DNA of 9,013 nt, from assembly GCA_964512485.1 (NCBI GenBank), contig CAZEHJ010000102.1, positions 1 to 9,013 of the forward strand. Reading direction: 5' to 3'. Origin of the DNA: CAZEHJ01 sp964512485. GTDB taxonomy: Bacteria; Bacteroidota; Rhodothermia; Rhodothermales; UBA10348. Position 1 is the first letter of the stretch. Each line of letters starts with the position of its first letter. The position numbers and the translations under genes were made by a program. Below, in pieces: positions 1 to 5,757 of this stretch. Below the pieces are notes generated by a model. The model was not told the origin of the DNA and searched no databases. It worked only from the letters and a program-made list of their open reading frames with translations.

Positions 1-641
1 GCGTGCTGTGCAATATCTTCTTCGTGAGTCACGACCAGGATCGTATGTCCAGCATCGTGAAGAGATTCGAACAGATGCATGATCTCAATTCCGGTTTTGG
101 AATCCAGGTTACCGGTCGGTTCATCGGCGAGCAGAATTGAAGGCTTGTTTACGAGCGCGCGCGCAACGGCCACACGCTGTCGCTGACCACCCGACAGTTC
201 ATTTGGTTTGTGATCCATGCGATCGCCAAGACCGACGCTCTCGAGTGCATCCGCCGCCATCTCCTTTCGAAGTGACCGCTTGTGTCCCGCGTATATCAGT
301 GGCAATTCCACGTTCTGGAGACAATTGACACGCGGCAGGAGGTTGAACGTCTGGAAAACGAATCCAATTTCCCGGTTTCTCGCCGCCGCCAGTTCGTCAT
401 CATCCATGTCACTCACATCCTGACTGTTCAGGATGTATGTCCCACTGGACGGCACATCAAGGCACCCAACGATGTTCATCATGGTCGATTTACCGGAACC
501 AGACGGGCCCATAATAGCCACGTATTCGTTCGGGTAGATCTTGATGGTAGCACCGTCAAGAGCTTTGACAGTCTGGGTGCCCATCTTGTAGATGCGGCGT
601 ACGTCCTGCAATTCGATGATCGGATCTTGATCCTGGCTCAT
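1..641 (-). CDS. ABC transporter ATP-binding subunit, MacB/LolD type (partial, C-terminus off the left edge)
   Basis: Cytoplasmic ATPase that would power an inner-membrane permease of the MacB/FtsX class. The 213 visible residues start MSQDQDPIIELQDV. They contain Walker A GPSGSGKST (45-53), the Q-loop Gln97 in FVFQTFNLLP, the signature LSGGQ (149-153), Walker B ILLADEP (169-175) and the switch His206 in VVTHEED. The run ADEPTGNLDSKTG is typical of the MacB/LolD/FtsE branch. The reading frame is still open at base 1; stand-alone subunits of this family are about 220-250 residues, while E. coli MacB has the ATPase fused to its permease, so either arrangement is possible beyond the edge. The ATG at 641 lies 18 bases after the adaptor gene's stop codon and in the same frame. 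Upstream bases TTCTCCGAG offer only a weak ribosome site. The operon context makes a MacA-MacB-TolC type exporter the best reading; the substrate cannot be told. Confidence 0.95.
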   Translation of the reverse strand, partial: MSQDQDPIIELQDVRRIYKMGTQTVKALDGATIKIYPNEYVAIMGPSGSGKSTMMNIVGCLDVPSSGTYILNSQDVSDMDDDELAAARNREIGFVFQTFNLLPRVNCLQNVELPLIYAGHKRSLRKEMAADALESVGLGDRMDHKPNELSGGQRQRVAVARALVNKPSILLADEPTGNLDSKTGIEIMHLFESLHDAGHTILVVTHEEDIAQH

Positions 642-659
642 ATTATTTCGCTCGGAGAA

Positions 660-2024
660 CTAATCGGATGTACTGGCGCGGTCTCTTCTGTCATCATCTC
701 GCTCTTCAACCAGTTCGCCTGGTTTGAGATCGCTGGCAACAGCACGATAAGGGCCGGTGACGACTTTCTCGCCAACACTCAATCCGGAGATAATGACGTA
801 ATGCGTGTCGTCGGAAATTCCGGTCTCCACTTCGACGATGCGTGTCTTGTTGTCTTCGTCGACAACAAAAACGATGCGTCTCAGGTCTTCTTCTGCGAGC
901 GCTTTCAGAGAATCAGCAGGTCCACCGAATTCCTCATCCAACTGAGAGTAATCGCGAACGTTTACCGCCTGAATTGGAACTGATGTTGCTCCCACAACCG
1001 TGTGAGTGAACACATCCACGGTGCCACTCATTCCCGGCCTGAAGTTGGGCATGTCTGTCGACGCAACGGGCAATTCATTGTTCAGCACAATATCGTCTGC
1101 TCCGCTTTCGTCGAATATCACGTTGTGCGGATCCATGACGCGGATCTTTACGGGGAAGTTGGTGATCTGCTCTTGAGATCCCATCCCCGTGACTCTGGCT
1201 GAGTTGGCAATCTCGGTGACCACACCGGTGAAGATGCGATCCGGATAGGCGTCGATTTCGATAGCCGCGGAATCCCCACGTGACACATTCACGACGTCAT
1301 TTTCGTTCACATTGACCAGAATTTCCATCTGGTCGAGTTTTGCGACGCGCATCATTTCGGTACCGGTCATCTGGGTGGTACCAACGACTCTCTCGCCGAG
1401 CTCAACGGCGAGAATCGAAATAGTCCCGTCCATCGGAGAGTAAATAGTCGTCTTGGACAACTGCTCCCGAGCCTCTTTCAATCGTGCTTCAGCAATCTGG
1501 ACACTGTATTGGGAGGCTTCATGAGCTGCCTTCAGCGTCTCGAATCTGGTTGCCGCCGATTGATAGGCGGATTCAGAAATGGCACCTGAATCAAACAGTT
1601 TTTTCTGTCGATCGGCTTCCAGCTCTGCATTCAGCAGATCTGCCCTCCTCTGAGCCTCATTGGCTTTGGACTGAAGCACAGATGCGTCTGCCTGATCGAC
1701 CTGAGCCTGGTAAAAATCAGGCTTGATACGAGCAAGAAGCTGGCCTCGGGAGACCATGTCCCCTTCGGCGATCGGAAGATCCACGATCTCGCCGGAAACG
1801 TCGGGGCTGATTCTGACTTCGATTTCAGGCTGGACGTTGCCGGATGCCGTCACGAGTTGGGTGACCGAGCGGATCTCGACGTCCGCTGTTTCTACTTGTG
1901 TGGCTTTGTCGTTTCCTCCTGTGAGGCCTGCCACTTGGGCTACGACGGCGACAATGATTACAAGAACTACAAGTACACCCAGCAGAATGAATATCCGCTT
2001 AGTTGCGTTTTTCTTCTTGGCCAT
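660..2024 (-). CDS. MacA/HlyD-family periplasmic adaptor subunit of a tripartite efflux pump
   Basis: Membrane fusion protein of 454 residues that would bridge the inner-membrane ABC transporter to the outer-membrane channel. A basic start (MAKKKNATKR) leads into one membrane anchor (about 11-33). The lipoyl domain is split into halves at about 70-100 (ISPDVSGEIVDLPIAEGD) and 194-213 (YSPMDGTISILAVELGE), separated by a long alpha-hairpin coiled coil (about 105-190). A beta-barrel domain follows (about 233-340, with MEILVNVNENDV and FRPGMSG) and then a membrane-proximal domain (about 345-435). The tail is acidic and basic (EERDDDRRDR). Length fits the family. I chose ATG 2024 because it puts the basic anchor at the N-terminus. 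A TTG at 2075, directly after the tolC stop, would add 17 unlikely residues. No clear Shine-Dalgarno is seen. It lies between the channel and ATPase genes in one operon and ends in TAG. Confidence 0.94.
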   Translation of the reverse strand: MAKKKNATKRIFILLGVLVVLVIIVAVVAQVAGLTGGNDKATQVETADVEIRSVTQLVTASGNVQPEIEVRISPDVSGEIVDLPIAEGDMVSRGQLLARIKPDFYQAQVDQADASVLQSKANEAQRRADLLNAELEADRQKKLFDSGAISESAYQSAATRFETLKAAHEASQYSVQIAEARLKEAREQLSKTTIYSPMDGTISILAVELGERVVGTTQMTGTEMMRVAKLDQMEILVNVNENDVVNVSRGDSAAIEIDAYPDRIFTGVVTEIANSARVTGMGSQEQITNFPVKIRVMDPHNVIFDESGADDIVLNNELPVASTDMPNFRPGMSGTVDVFTHTVVGATSVPIQAVNVRDYSQLDEEFGGPADSLKALAEEDLRRIVFVVDEDNKTRIVEVETGISDDTHYVIISGLSVGEKVVTGPYRAVASDLKPGELVEERDDDRRDRASTSD

Positions 2025-2075
2025 GTTGTCAGTTGAAATTCGCTTGTGAGTGAGGGAGGGTGAGCGAGCCGTCAA

Positions 2076-3470
2076 CTAGTTGAACAGTGACTGGCCCGGA
2101 TCCAGGATGCCCTGGTAATATTCGATCAGGCGGTGCTGAAAGTGGAACTGAAAGATCGCCTGAGCTCGCTGACTGGATGCGTTAACAAACTGGGACCGCG
2201 ACTGCTGCAGCTCGACGAGAGTCGATGCGCCAACATCGTAGCGTTCCTGCTCAACTGCCAATGCCTGTTCAGCTGCCTGGAAGCTTTTCGCCGTTACATC
2301 AAGACGTTTGACACCTGTCTGATAGTCCAGGTAAGCCTGACGAACTTCGATTGCTACGTTTTGTTGGGCGTTTTCGAGATCAAGTTCGGCGTTCGAATAC
2401 TGAACTTTGCTCGCTTCAATATTTCGTTTCACGTTGAAACGATTGAAGAGTGGAATCGAAAGTGAGAAACCGACACGCTCTGAGCGGTTATCCGCAAGCT
2501 GTTGGTTGAAGTCGCTACGTGTGTTCGCTGATGAGTACCCTGAACCCACACTTGCAGACAGGCTCAACGATGGAAGGTAGCCAGCTCTGGCGCTTCTGAT
2601 TCCTTGTTGCGCAGACTCAATATTCGCTTCCTGTGCGCGCAGATCGGCGCGGCGCTCGAATGCGCTGCGAAGAAGATTTTCAGGCTCAAAAGACTGAACC
2701 ATCAACGGAATGTCGTCCGGATTTGGAGCCTGGAAGCGATAATCTGATAACGGGTCCAACTGCAGGACCTGGATTAAGCGTGTTTTTGCAACCTGAAAAT
2801 TGCTTTCTGCTGTCAGAAGCGTGGCTTCACTGTTGGCCAGTGTAGCCTGCTGCTGGTATTGGTCCGAAATGGCTCGTGAGCCCACGCGTACAAATTCTTC
2901 AATCTGGTCGAGAAGTTGCTGCTGCGCATTCACATCTTCCTGACGAATTCGGATGTTCTCCTCGGCCAGAATGACGTTCAGGTAGTTTGATATGACACTG
3001 AAAACCACATCTTGCTTCGTTCGCTCCACATTGTATTCTTGAGCTTCTTGCAAAGCACGTGCACTGGCAAGAGAAGCCATGTCGGCGAAACCATTGAAGA
3101 GGTTTATGCCTGAGCTGACATTCCAGTTGAAACCGTCGGTCGACGCGTTTCGGAGTTCACCGACCGTCTGATCGAACTGAAGTCCCCAGTTCCGGCTTGC
3201 GCCAGAGTTGGCATTCAGGTTCGGAAGGAAATCAGCTCGTGCTGAACGCACAGTAATTCCCTGCAGGTCGAGCGCATTTTCAGCGCGTTTGATCGAAACG
3301 TTGCGGTCGAGCGCGTATTGAACGGCTTCGTTGAACGTTACCTCCTGGAGTTGTTGCGCCGAGGCTGAACCCGCCATAAAAAGAGACAGGAGGAGCGTGA
3401 CAAGCATGGTCAGTGTAACCTGCTGTTTCCACTCAGCAGTAAAATCAGTCAATGCGATACGAGCAGTCAT
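2076..3470 (-). CDS. TolC-family outer-membrane efflux channel protein
   Basis: Outer-membrane channel of 464 residues, the exit duct for the adaptor and ATPase encoded downstream. A signal peptide has a hydrophobic core MLVTLLLSLFMAG and probable cleavage after ASA at residue 38, before QQ. The mature part shows the internal duplication of the OEP family. Each half has long heptad-like, Gln/Ala-rich helices and a beta-strand motif, INLFNGF at 122-128 and IPLFNRF at 339-345. The second half ends with the typical RYDVGASTLVELQQSRSQF helix (about 410-428). ATG 3470 is preferred over the internal Met22 because Met22 would leave a signal peptide with no positive n-region. It is the first gene of the minus-strand operon, so the promoter should lie in the divergent region above 3470. 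It ends with TAG at 2076-2078, and the frame stays open into the adaptor gene after that one codon. Confidence 0.95.
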   Translation of the reverse strand: MTARIALTDFTAEWKQQVTLTMLVTLLLSLFMAGSASAQQLQEVTFNEAVQYALDRNVSIKRAENALDLQGITVRSARADFLPNLNANSGASRNWGLQFDQTVGELRNASTDGFNWNVSSGINLFNGFADMASLASARALQEAQEYNVERTKQDVVFSVISNYLNVILAEENIRIRQEDVNAQQQLLDQIEEFVRVGSRAISDQYQQQATLANSEATLLTAESNFQVAKTRLIQVLQLDPLSDYRFQAPNPDDIPLMVQSFEPENLLRSAFERRADLRAQEANIESAQQGIRSARAGYLPSLSLSASVGSGYSSANTRSDFNQQLADNRSERVGFSLSIPLFNRFNVKRNIEASKVQYSNAELDLENAQQNVAIEVRQAYLDYQTGVKRLDVTAKSFQAAEQALAVEQERYDVGASTLVELQQSRSQFVNASSQRAQAIFQFHFQHRLIEYYQGILDPGQSLFN

Positions 3471-3500
3471 TCTTCTGGATATTTAAATGGGAAAAGCCGC

Positions 3501-3518
3501 CGGGGAGATTGAGCCCCG
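3501..3518. repeat. Short GC-rich inverted repeat in the tolC leader
   Basis: CGGGG (3501-3505) and CCCCG (3514-3518) are perfect inverted arms around an 8-base loop, about 30-50 bases upstream of the tolC-like start on the minus strand. The arms are only five bases, so a regulatory role is a guess. Confidence 0.3.
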
Positions 3519-3522
3519 TCAA

Positions 3523-3550
3523 TCGTCTTGGTCAGTATCTGATTAGACGA
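3523..3550. repeat. Interrupted inverted repeat upstream of the export operon, possible operator
   Basis: The outer arms TCGTCT (3523-3528) and AGACGA (3545-3550) are perfectly complementary, and inside them TCAG (3532-3535) and CTGA (3539-3542) pair around TAT. The whole is a 28-base near-symmetrical element about 55-80 bases before the tolC-like ATG. It could be a dimeric repressor site or an RNA hairpin in the leader. No regulator gene for the exporter is visible in the window, so the assignment is tentative. Confidence 0.3.
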
Positions 3551-3834
3551 AAGGAGCGGATTTTCCATTCCTGATACCATGGACACCTGGGAGGGCATTC
3601 CACGTTGCCCCAATTTTCGGGAGGCAGAGCCGTGTACGGGGGGTGCTTGAGACGGTTGCGTTCGTTGATCAAGGGTTTGCAGGCCAATTACGGTTTCGCA
3701 CAATCTTTGTGTTTCCGTGGCAATGAGTCAGAGCAGCCATTAATGCCCTCACAAGGTGCGTAACCGAGGGAAGATTGATGCGTAGTAGGGCTCAGATCCG
3801 AAGGCGTTCACCCAGGCCAATCAATTCGTTGTCG

Positions 3835-4572
3835 ATGAAAATGAAGCTCTCACTCGGTTTATTAACAGTTATGCTTGCTCTGGCCGCACCAGTTGCAACA
3901 CCTGTTGCTGCACAAACCGCTCTCTTCATACCGGTGCAGGATTCCTATGATTATATGGAGCAGAAGCACTTCATCTTTCTGGACGAAGGCAATGTGTGGG
4001 AATACGAGATCACCGCTTCCGAAAACGGAGTCCCGACGGATCCATCATACATCCGATACACGTTTGAGCAATTCAGGACGATCGATCCATCGACACACGA
4101 CTATGTCGTTCGCATTGATTTCTACAACGAATCAGACAAATACCGGCAAACACGCTGCTTGGTACGCTTGAATAGATTGCGTGTCAACATCGGGTCAAAC
4201 GTGACCAATTTCAGTGATTGTAATTACCAATCCCCGTTTTCGCAGCAGGACATGCAGATTGCAGATGCCGGATCGTCGGTTGCGATAGGCCAGCAATCTT
4301 ACCCCGTAGACCGAACCGGTGTATATCAGCATTTCTGGGGTGATCAGAACGGTGACAACGGTTATATATCCTTCAGCTTTGCCGACGGTATTGGCCTGTA
4401 TCTATTCGAAAGCCAGACGCGCGCTTCAGCTTTTTCTACAGAGGGGAAGGATTCAGATTGGCGAGGTCGACTCATATATGCCCGAATCGACGGCGAAGAG
4501 TTCGGCGAGTCTGAGATCGAACAGAATTACCTCCCCACAGATCTGGCGCCCAGACTCACTCCTGCTCAATAG
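3835..4572 (+). CDS. Secreted protein of unknown function
   Basis: I do not recognise the family. The product is 245 residues with a clear Sec signal peptide (MKMKLSLGLLTVMLALAAPVA, cleavage likely after VAA at residue 26, before Gln27). It would therefore be periplasmic or outside the cell. The mature part is rich in Tyr, Phe, Asp and alternating polar/hydrophobic runs such as NVWEYEIT, DYVVRIDFYN and GRLIYARIDG, suggesting a mostly beta fold. It has just two cysteines (108 and 129), which could form a disulfide. D170-x-N-x-D174 within DQNGDNGYIS looks like a small calcium-binding turn. The start at 3835 gives an ordinary signal peptide. An in-frame ATG at 3778 is preceded by GAGGG with good spacing, but it would add 19 Arg-rich residues using three AGG codons, so I rate it second. 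The gene is divergent from the export operon, stands alone and is followed by its own terminator. Confidence 0.85.
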   Translation: MKMKLSLGLLTVMLALAAPVATPVAAQTALFIPVQDSYDYMEQKHFIFLDEGNVWEYEITASENGVPTDPSYIRYTFEQFRTIDPSTHDYVVRIDFYNESDKYRQTRCLVRLNRLRVNIGSNVTNFSDCNYQSPFSQQDMQIADAGSSVAIGQQSYPVDRTGVYQHFWGDQNGDNGYISFSFADGIGLYLFESQTRASAFSTEGKDSDWRGRLIYARIDGEEFGESEIEQNYLPTDLAPRLTPAQ

Positions 4573-4627
4573 GAAATCCTTTCTGTTTTGCCAGGAAGTG
4601 TTCGTATCTGAGAATTTCAGTTCGCGT

Positions 4628-4653
4628 GAACCGGGCTTCCCGGTTTCATTTTT
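4628..4653 (+). terminator. Intrinsic terminator after the secreted-protein gene
   Basis: AACCGGG (4629-4635) and CCCGGTT (4639-4645) form a perfect 7-bp GC-rich stem with a 3-base loop CTT, followed by TCATTTTT. It lies 56 bases after the TAG of the secreted-protein gene and ends about 75 bases before the sdpR start, so it separates the two plus-strand units. Confidence 0.8.
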
Positions 4654-4673
4654 CAACGTCCGATTTGATCGGT

Positions 4674-4702
4674 TTGCAGAAAAAAATATTCTATTGTAAC
4701 AT
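4674..4702 (+). promoter_or_regulatory. Candidate promoter of the sdpR-sdpI operon
   Basis: TTGCAG (4674-4679) and TAACAT (4697-4702) are 17 bases apart, a sigma-70-like layout with a weak -35 and a four-of-six -10. The spacer is very A/T-rich. It lies just after a terminator and just before the sdpR-like gene, as a dedicated promoter should. In Bacteroidota-like organisms the consensus differs, so this is a positional guess supported by composition. Confidence 0.35.
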
Positions 4703-4708
4703 TTAGAC

Positions 4709-4720
4709 ACTTAACTAAGT
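4709..4720 (+). promoter_or_regulatory. Inverted repeat, candidate operator for the SdpR-like repressor
   Basis: ACTTA-AC-TAAGT is a perfect 5-base inverted repeat with a 2-base spacer, placed right at the expected transcription start and 9 bases before the repressor's ATG. ArsR-family repressors such as SdpR bind A/T-rich dyads over their own promoter, which fits autoregulation. The match is by position and symmetry only. Confidence 0.4.
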
Positions 4721-4729
4721 ATCAAAGTA

Positions 4730-5002
4730 ATGAGTCTGTTCAAAGCACTTGGGGACCCGACTCGTCGCGCGATTCTGGATATGCTCAAAGAACAGGATTG
4801 CACGGCGGGAGAAATTGGTGAGGCATTCAATATGACCGCACCGAGTATTTCCCATCACTTGAACATTCTCAAGAACGCGGGGCTTGTTTCGGACACGCGA
4901 GAAGGGCGGTTCATTCGGTATGAACTGAACACGACTGTGCTGGAAGACGCTACGCAATGGCTCCTGACACTGATGAACAAGGATTCCGGCGAAGAATCAT
5001 GA
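4730..5002 (+). CDS. sdpR: ArsR-family winged-helix repressor, SdpR type (autorepressor)
   Basis: A 90-residue DNA-binding repressor, the same length as Bacillus subtilis SdpR. It opens with the family hallmark FKALGDPTRRAILDMLKEQD, then the helix-turn-helix TAGEIGEAFNMTAPSISHHLNILKNAGLV in two parts (about 25-53) and the wing TREGRFIRYELN (about 56-67). The ELCVC-type metal-binding motif of ArsR/SmtB sensors is absent and only one cysteine (24) is present, so it is not a typical metal sensor. In B. subtilis, SdpR represses its own operon and is sequestered at the membrane by SdpI. Here its stop codon overlaps the sdpI-like start as ATGA, so the two are translationally coupled. A dyad at 4709-4720 is a likely autoregulatory site. 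No strong Shine-Dalgarno precedes the ATG. Confidence 0.93.
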   Translation: MSLFKALGDPTRRAILDMLKEQDCTAGEIGEAFNMTAPSISHHLNILKNAGLVSDTREGRFIRYELNTTVLEDATQWLLTLMNKDSGEES

Positions 5003-5691
5003 CAAATGCCAATCGACTTAAAACGGAGCTCCCACTTCTGGTGATGCTCATCGCGCCTTTCGTCTTGCTTCCTTTCATCTGGGATCAGCTTCCGGATGTC
5101 GTGACCATTCACTGGAATACCAGAGGAGAACCGGATCGCTTTGCAGGTAAGACGCTCGGTTTGCTGTTGTTGCCCTCGATAAACGTCGCATTGTATGTCT
5201 TCTTCTGGTTGATTCCGCGGGTTGATCCGAAAGAAGAGGTCGGATTTCGCAAAAAGCCTCTTCCGTCCCTGCGTTTGTTCACCATGCTCATCGTCCTTCT
5301 CCTGTTTCTGGTAAACATTTCCATGATGCTTGATATGGGAGGCCTGGCCGGATCGGGTCGACCTGTTCCGCTCGTCATCATCGTCATGTTTTTTGGTCTG
5401 GGTAACTATATGTCTTCTGTACAGCCCAACTACTTCATTGGCATCAAGACACCCTGGACTTTGCAGGATCCGGAGATCTGGAAGAAGACACACCGCCTGG
5501 GTGGCCGATTGTGGGTCGCCTGTTCCGTGGTGTTGCTGGTTTTGTGGGCCATTCTACCCGTGGCTACGTTTCATCGGGTCATGGCCGCGGTTGTCCTGAT
5601 CGTGATGGTCGCTGTACCTGTACTCTATTCGTATCTGCTCTACGCGAGGCAAAAAGGAACAGACGAGTCGATCGAGAGCGACACTGACTGA
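4999..5691 (+). CDS. sdpI: SdpI-family integral membrane protein (DUF1648 plus SdpI domain)
   Basis: A 230-residue membrane protein, somewhat longer than B. subtilis SdpI. The N-terminal DUF1648 signature is seen as LPDVVTIHWNTRGEPDRFAG (31-50). The SdpI signature follows at about 135-169, with GNYMSSVQPNYFIGIKTPWT, the WKKTHR run and LGG. Hydrophobic segments lie at about 11-28, 52-73, 92-112, 122-138, 171-190 and 194-214; the tail is acidic (DESIESDTD). In B. subtilis SdpI gives immunity to the SDP toxin and, when it meets toxin, holds SdpR at the membrane. No SDP toxin genes are seen here, so immunity to a foreign peptide or general envelope signalling is an inference. I chose ATG 4999 for the ATGA overlap with sdpR and the fit of the first membrane segment; an in-frame ATG at 4957 would lie deep within sdpR. 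Confidence 0.93.
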   Translation: MTNANRLKTELPLLVMLIAPFVLLPFIWDQLPDVVTIHWNTRGEPDRFAGKTLGLLLLPSINVALYVFFWLIPRVDPKEEVGFRKKPLPSLRLFTMLIVLLLFLVNISMMLDMGGLAGSGRPVPLVIIVMFFGLGNYMSSVQPNYFIGIKTPWTLQDPEIWKKTHRLGGRLWVACSVVLLVLWAILPVATFHRVMAAVVLIVMVAVPVLYSYLLYARQKGTDESIESDTD

Positions 5692-5706
5692 GCAACTACT
5701 GAGATT

Positions 5707-5736
5707 TCAGCACGTGGGTATTTGACCTACTGCTGA
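5707..5736 (+). other. Strong intercistronic hairpin between sdpI and the hydrolase gene
   Basis: Left arm TCAGCA-C-GTGGGT (5707-5719, with one bulged C at 5713) pairs with right arm ACCTAC-TGCTGA (5725-5736) around the loop ATTTG. That is 12 base pairs including one G-U. It starts 15 bases after the sdpI stop and ends just before the hydrolase ribosome site. The following TTCATTGAC is not a real U-tract, so it is at best a poor terminator. It may instead be an RNA-processing or stability element, or a partial attenuator. A small alternative hairpin CTGA-GATT-TCAG (5699-5710) shares its right arm with the start of this stem. Confidence 0.6.
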
Positions 5737-5745
5737 TTCATTGAC

Positions 5746-5752
5746 AAAGGAA
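5746..5752 (+). promoter_or_regulatory. Shine-Dalgarno-like site of the hydrolase gene
   Basis: AAAGGAA sits with AGGA ending 6 bases before ATG 5758. It is the clearest Shine-Dalgarno-like sequence before any start in the window, and it fixes the hydrolase start. It lies 9 bases downstream of the hairpin at 5707-5736, so it should stay accessible when that hairpin forms. Confidence 0.55.
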
Positions 5753-5757
5753 ATACA

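Larger units (their letters stand above)
3471..3834. other. Divergent intergenic region between the export operon and the secreted-protein gene
   Basis: No convincing gene is present. It must hold the promoter of the minus-strand export operon and that of the plus-strand secreted protein. Two inverted repeats lie on the operon side (3501-3518 and 3523-3550), and short perfect palindromes occur at 3665-3672 (TTGATCAA) and 3739-3746 (CATTAATG). For the plus-strand gene, TTGCAG at 3677-3682 with CACAAT at 3699-3704 (16-base gap) resembles a weak sigma-70 promoter, and AATCTTTG at 3702-3709 is one base off the Bacteroidota -7 motif TAnnTTTG; neither is firm. A minus-strand ORF at 3467-3703 overlaps the tolC start by four bases but has no recognisable character and is probably chance. 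GAGGG at 3766-3770 precedes an upstream ATG (3778) in frame with the secreted protein. Confidence 0.6.

Noticed and set aside
282..983. A 233-residue plus-strand ORF across the ATPase start and the adaptor 3' end
   Set aside because: It is antisense to both conserved genes and has no family character; a shadow.
2025..2075. TTG start for the adaptor directly after the tolC TAG
   Set aside because: It would put 17 residues before the basic anchor MAKKKNATKR; the downstream ATG gives the normal adaptor N-terminus.
3467..3703. A 78-residue minus-strand ORF ending four bases into the tolC-like gene
   Set aside because: The ATGA-like overlap is tempting, but the product has no domain, signal or membrane segment and the region is the expected promoter of the operon.
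3778..3834. Upstream ATG for the secreted protein, preceded by GAGGG
   Set aside because: The added 19 residues are Arg-rich with three AGG codons and would sit before an otherwise ordinary signal peptide. Kept as the second choice, not ruled out.
4855..5493. A 212-residue minus-strand ORF opposite sdpR and sdpI
   Set aside because: It is fully antisense to two well-supported genes; its highly charged, low-complexity product is what the complement of a hydrophobic membrane protein gives.
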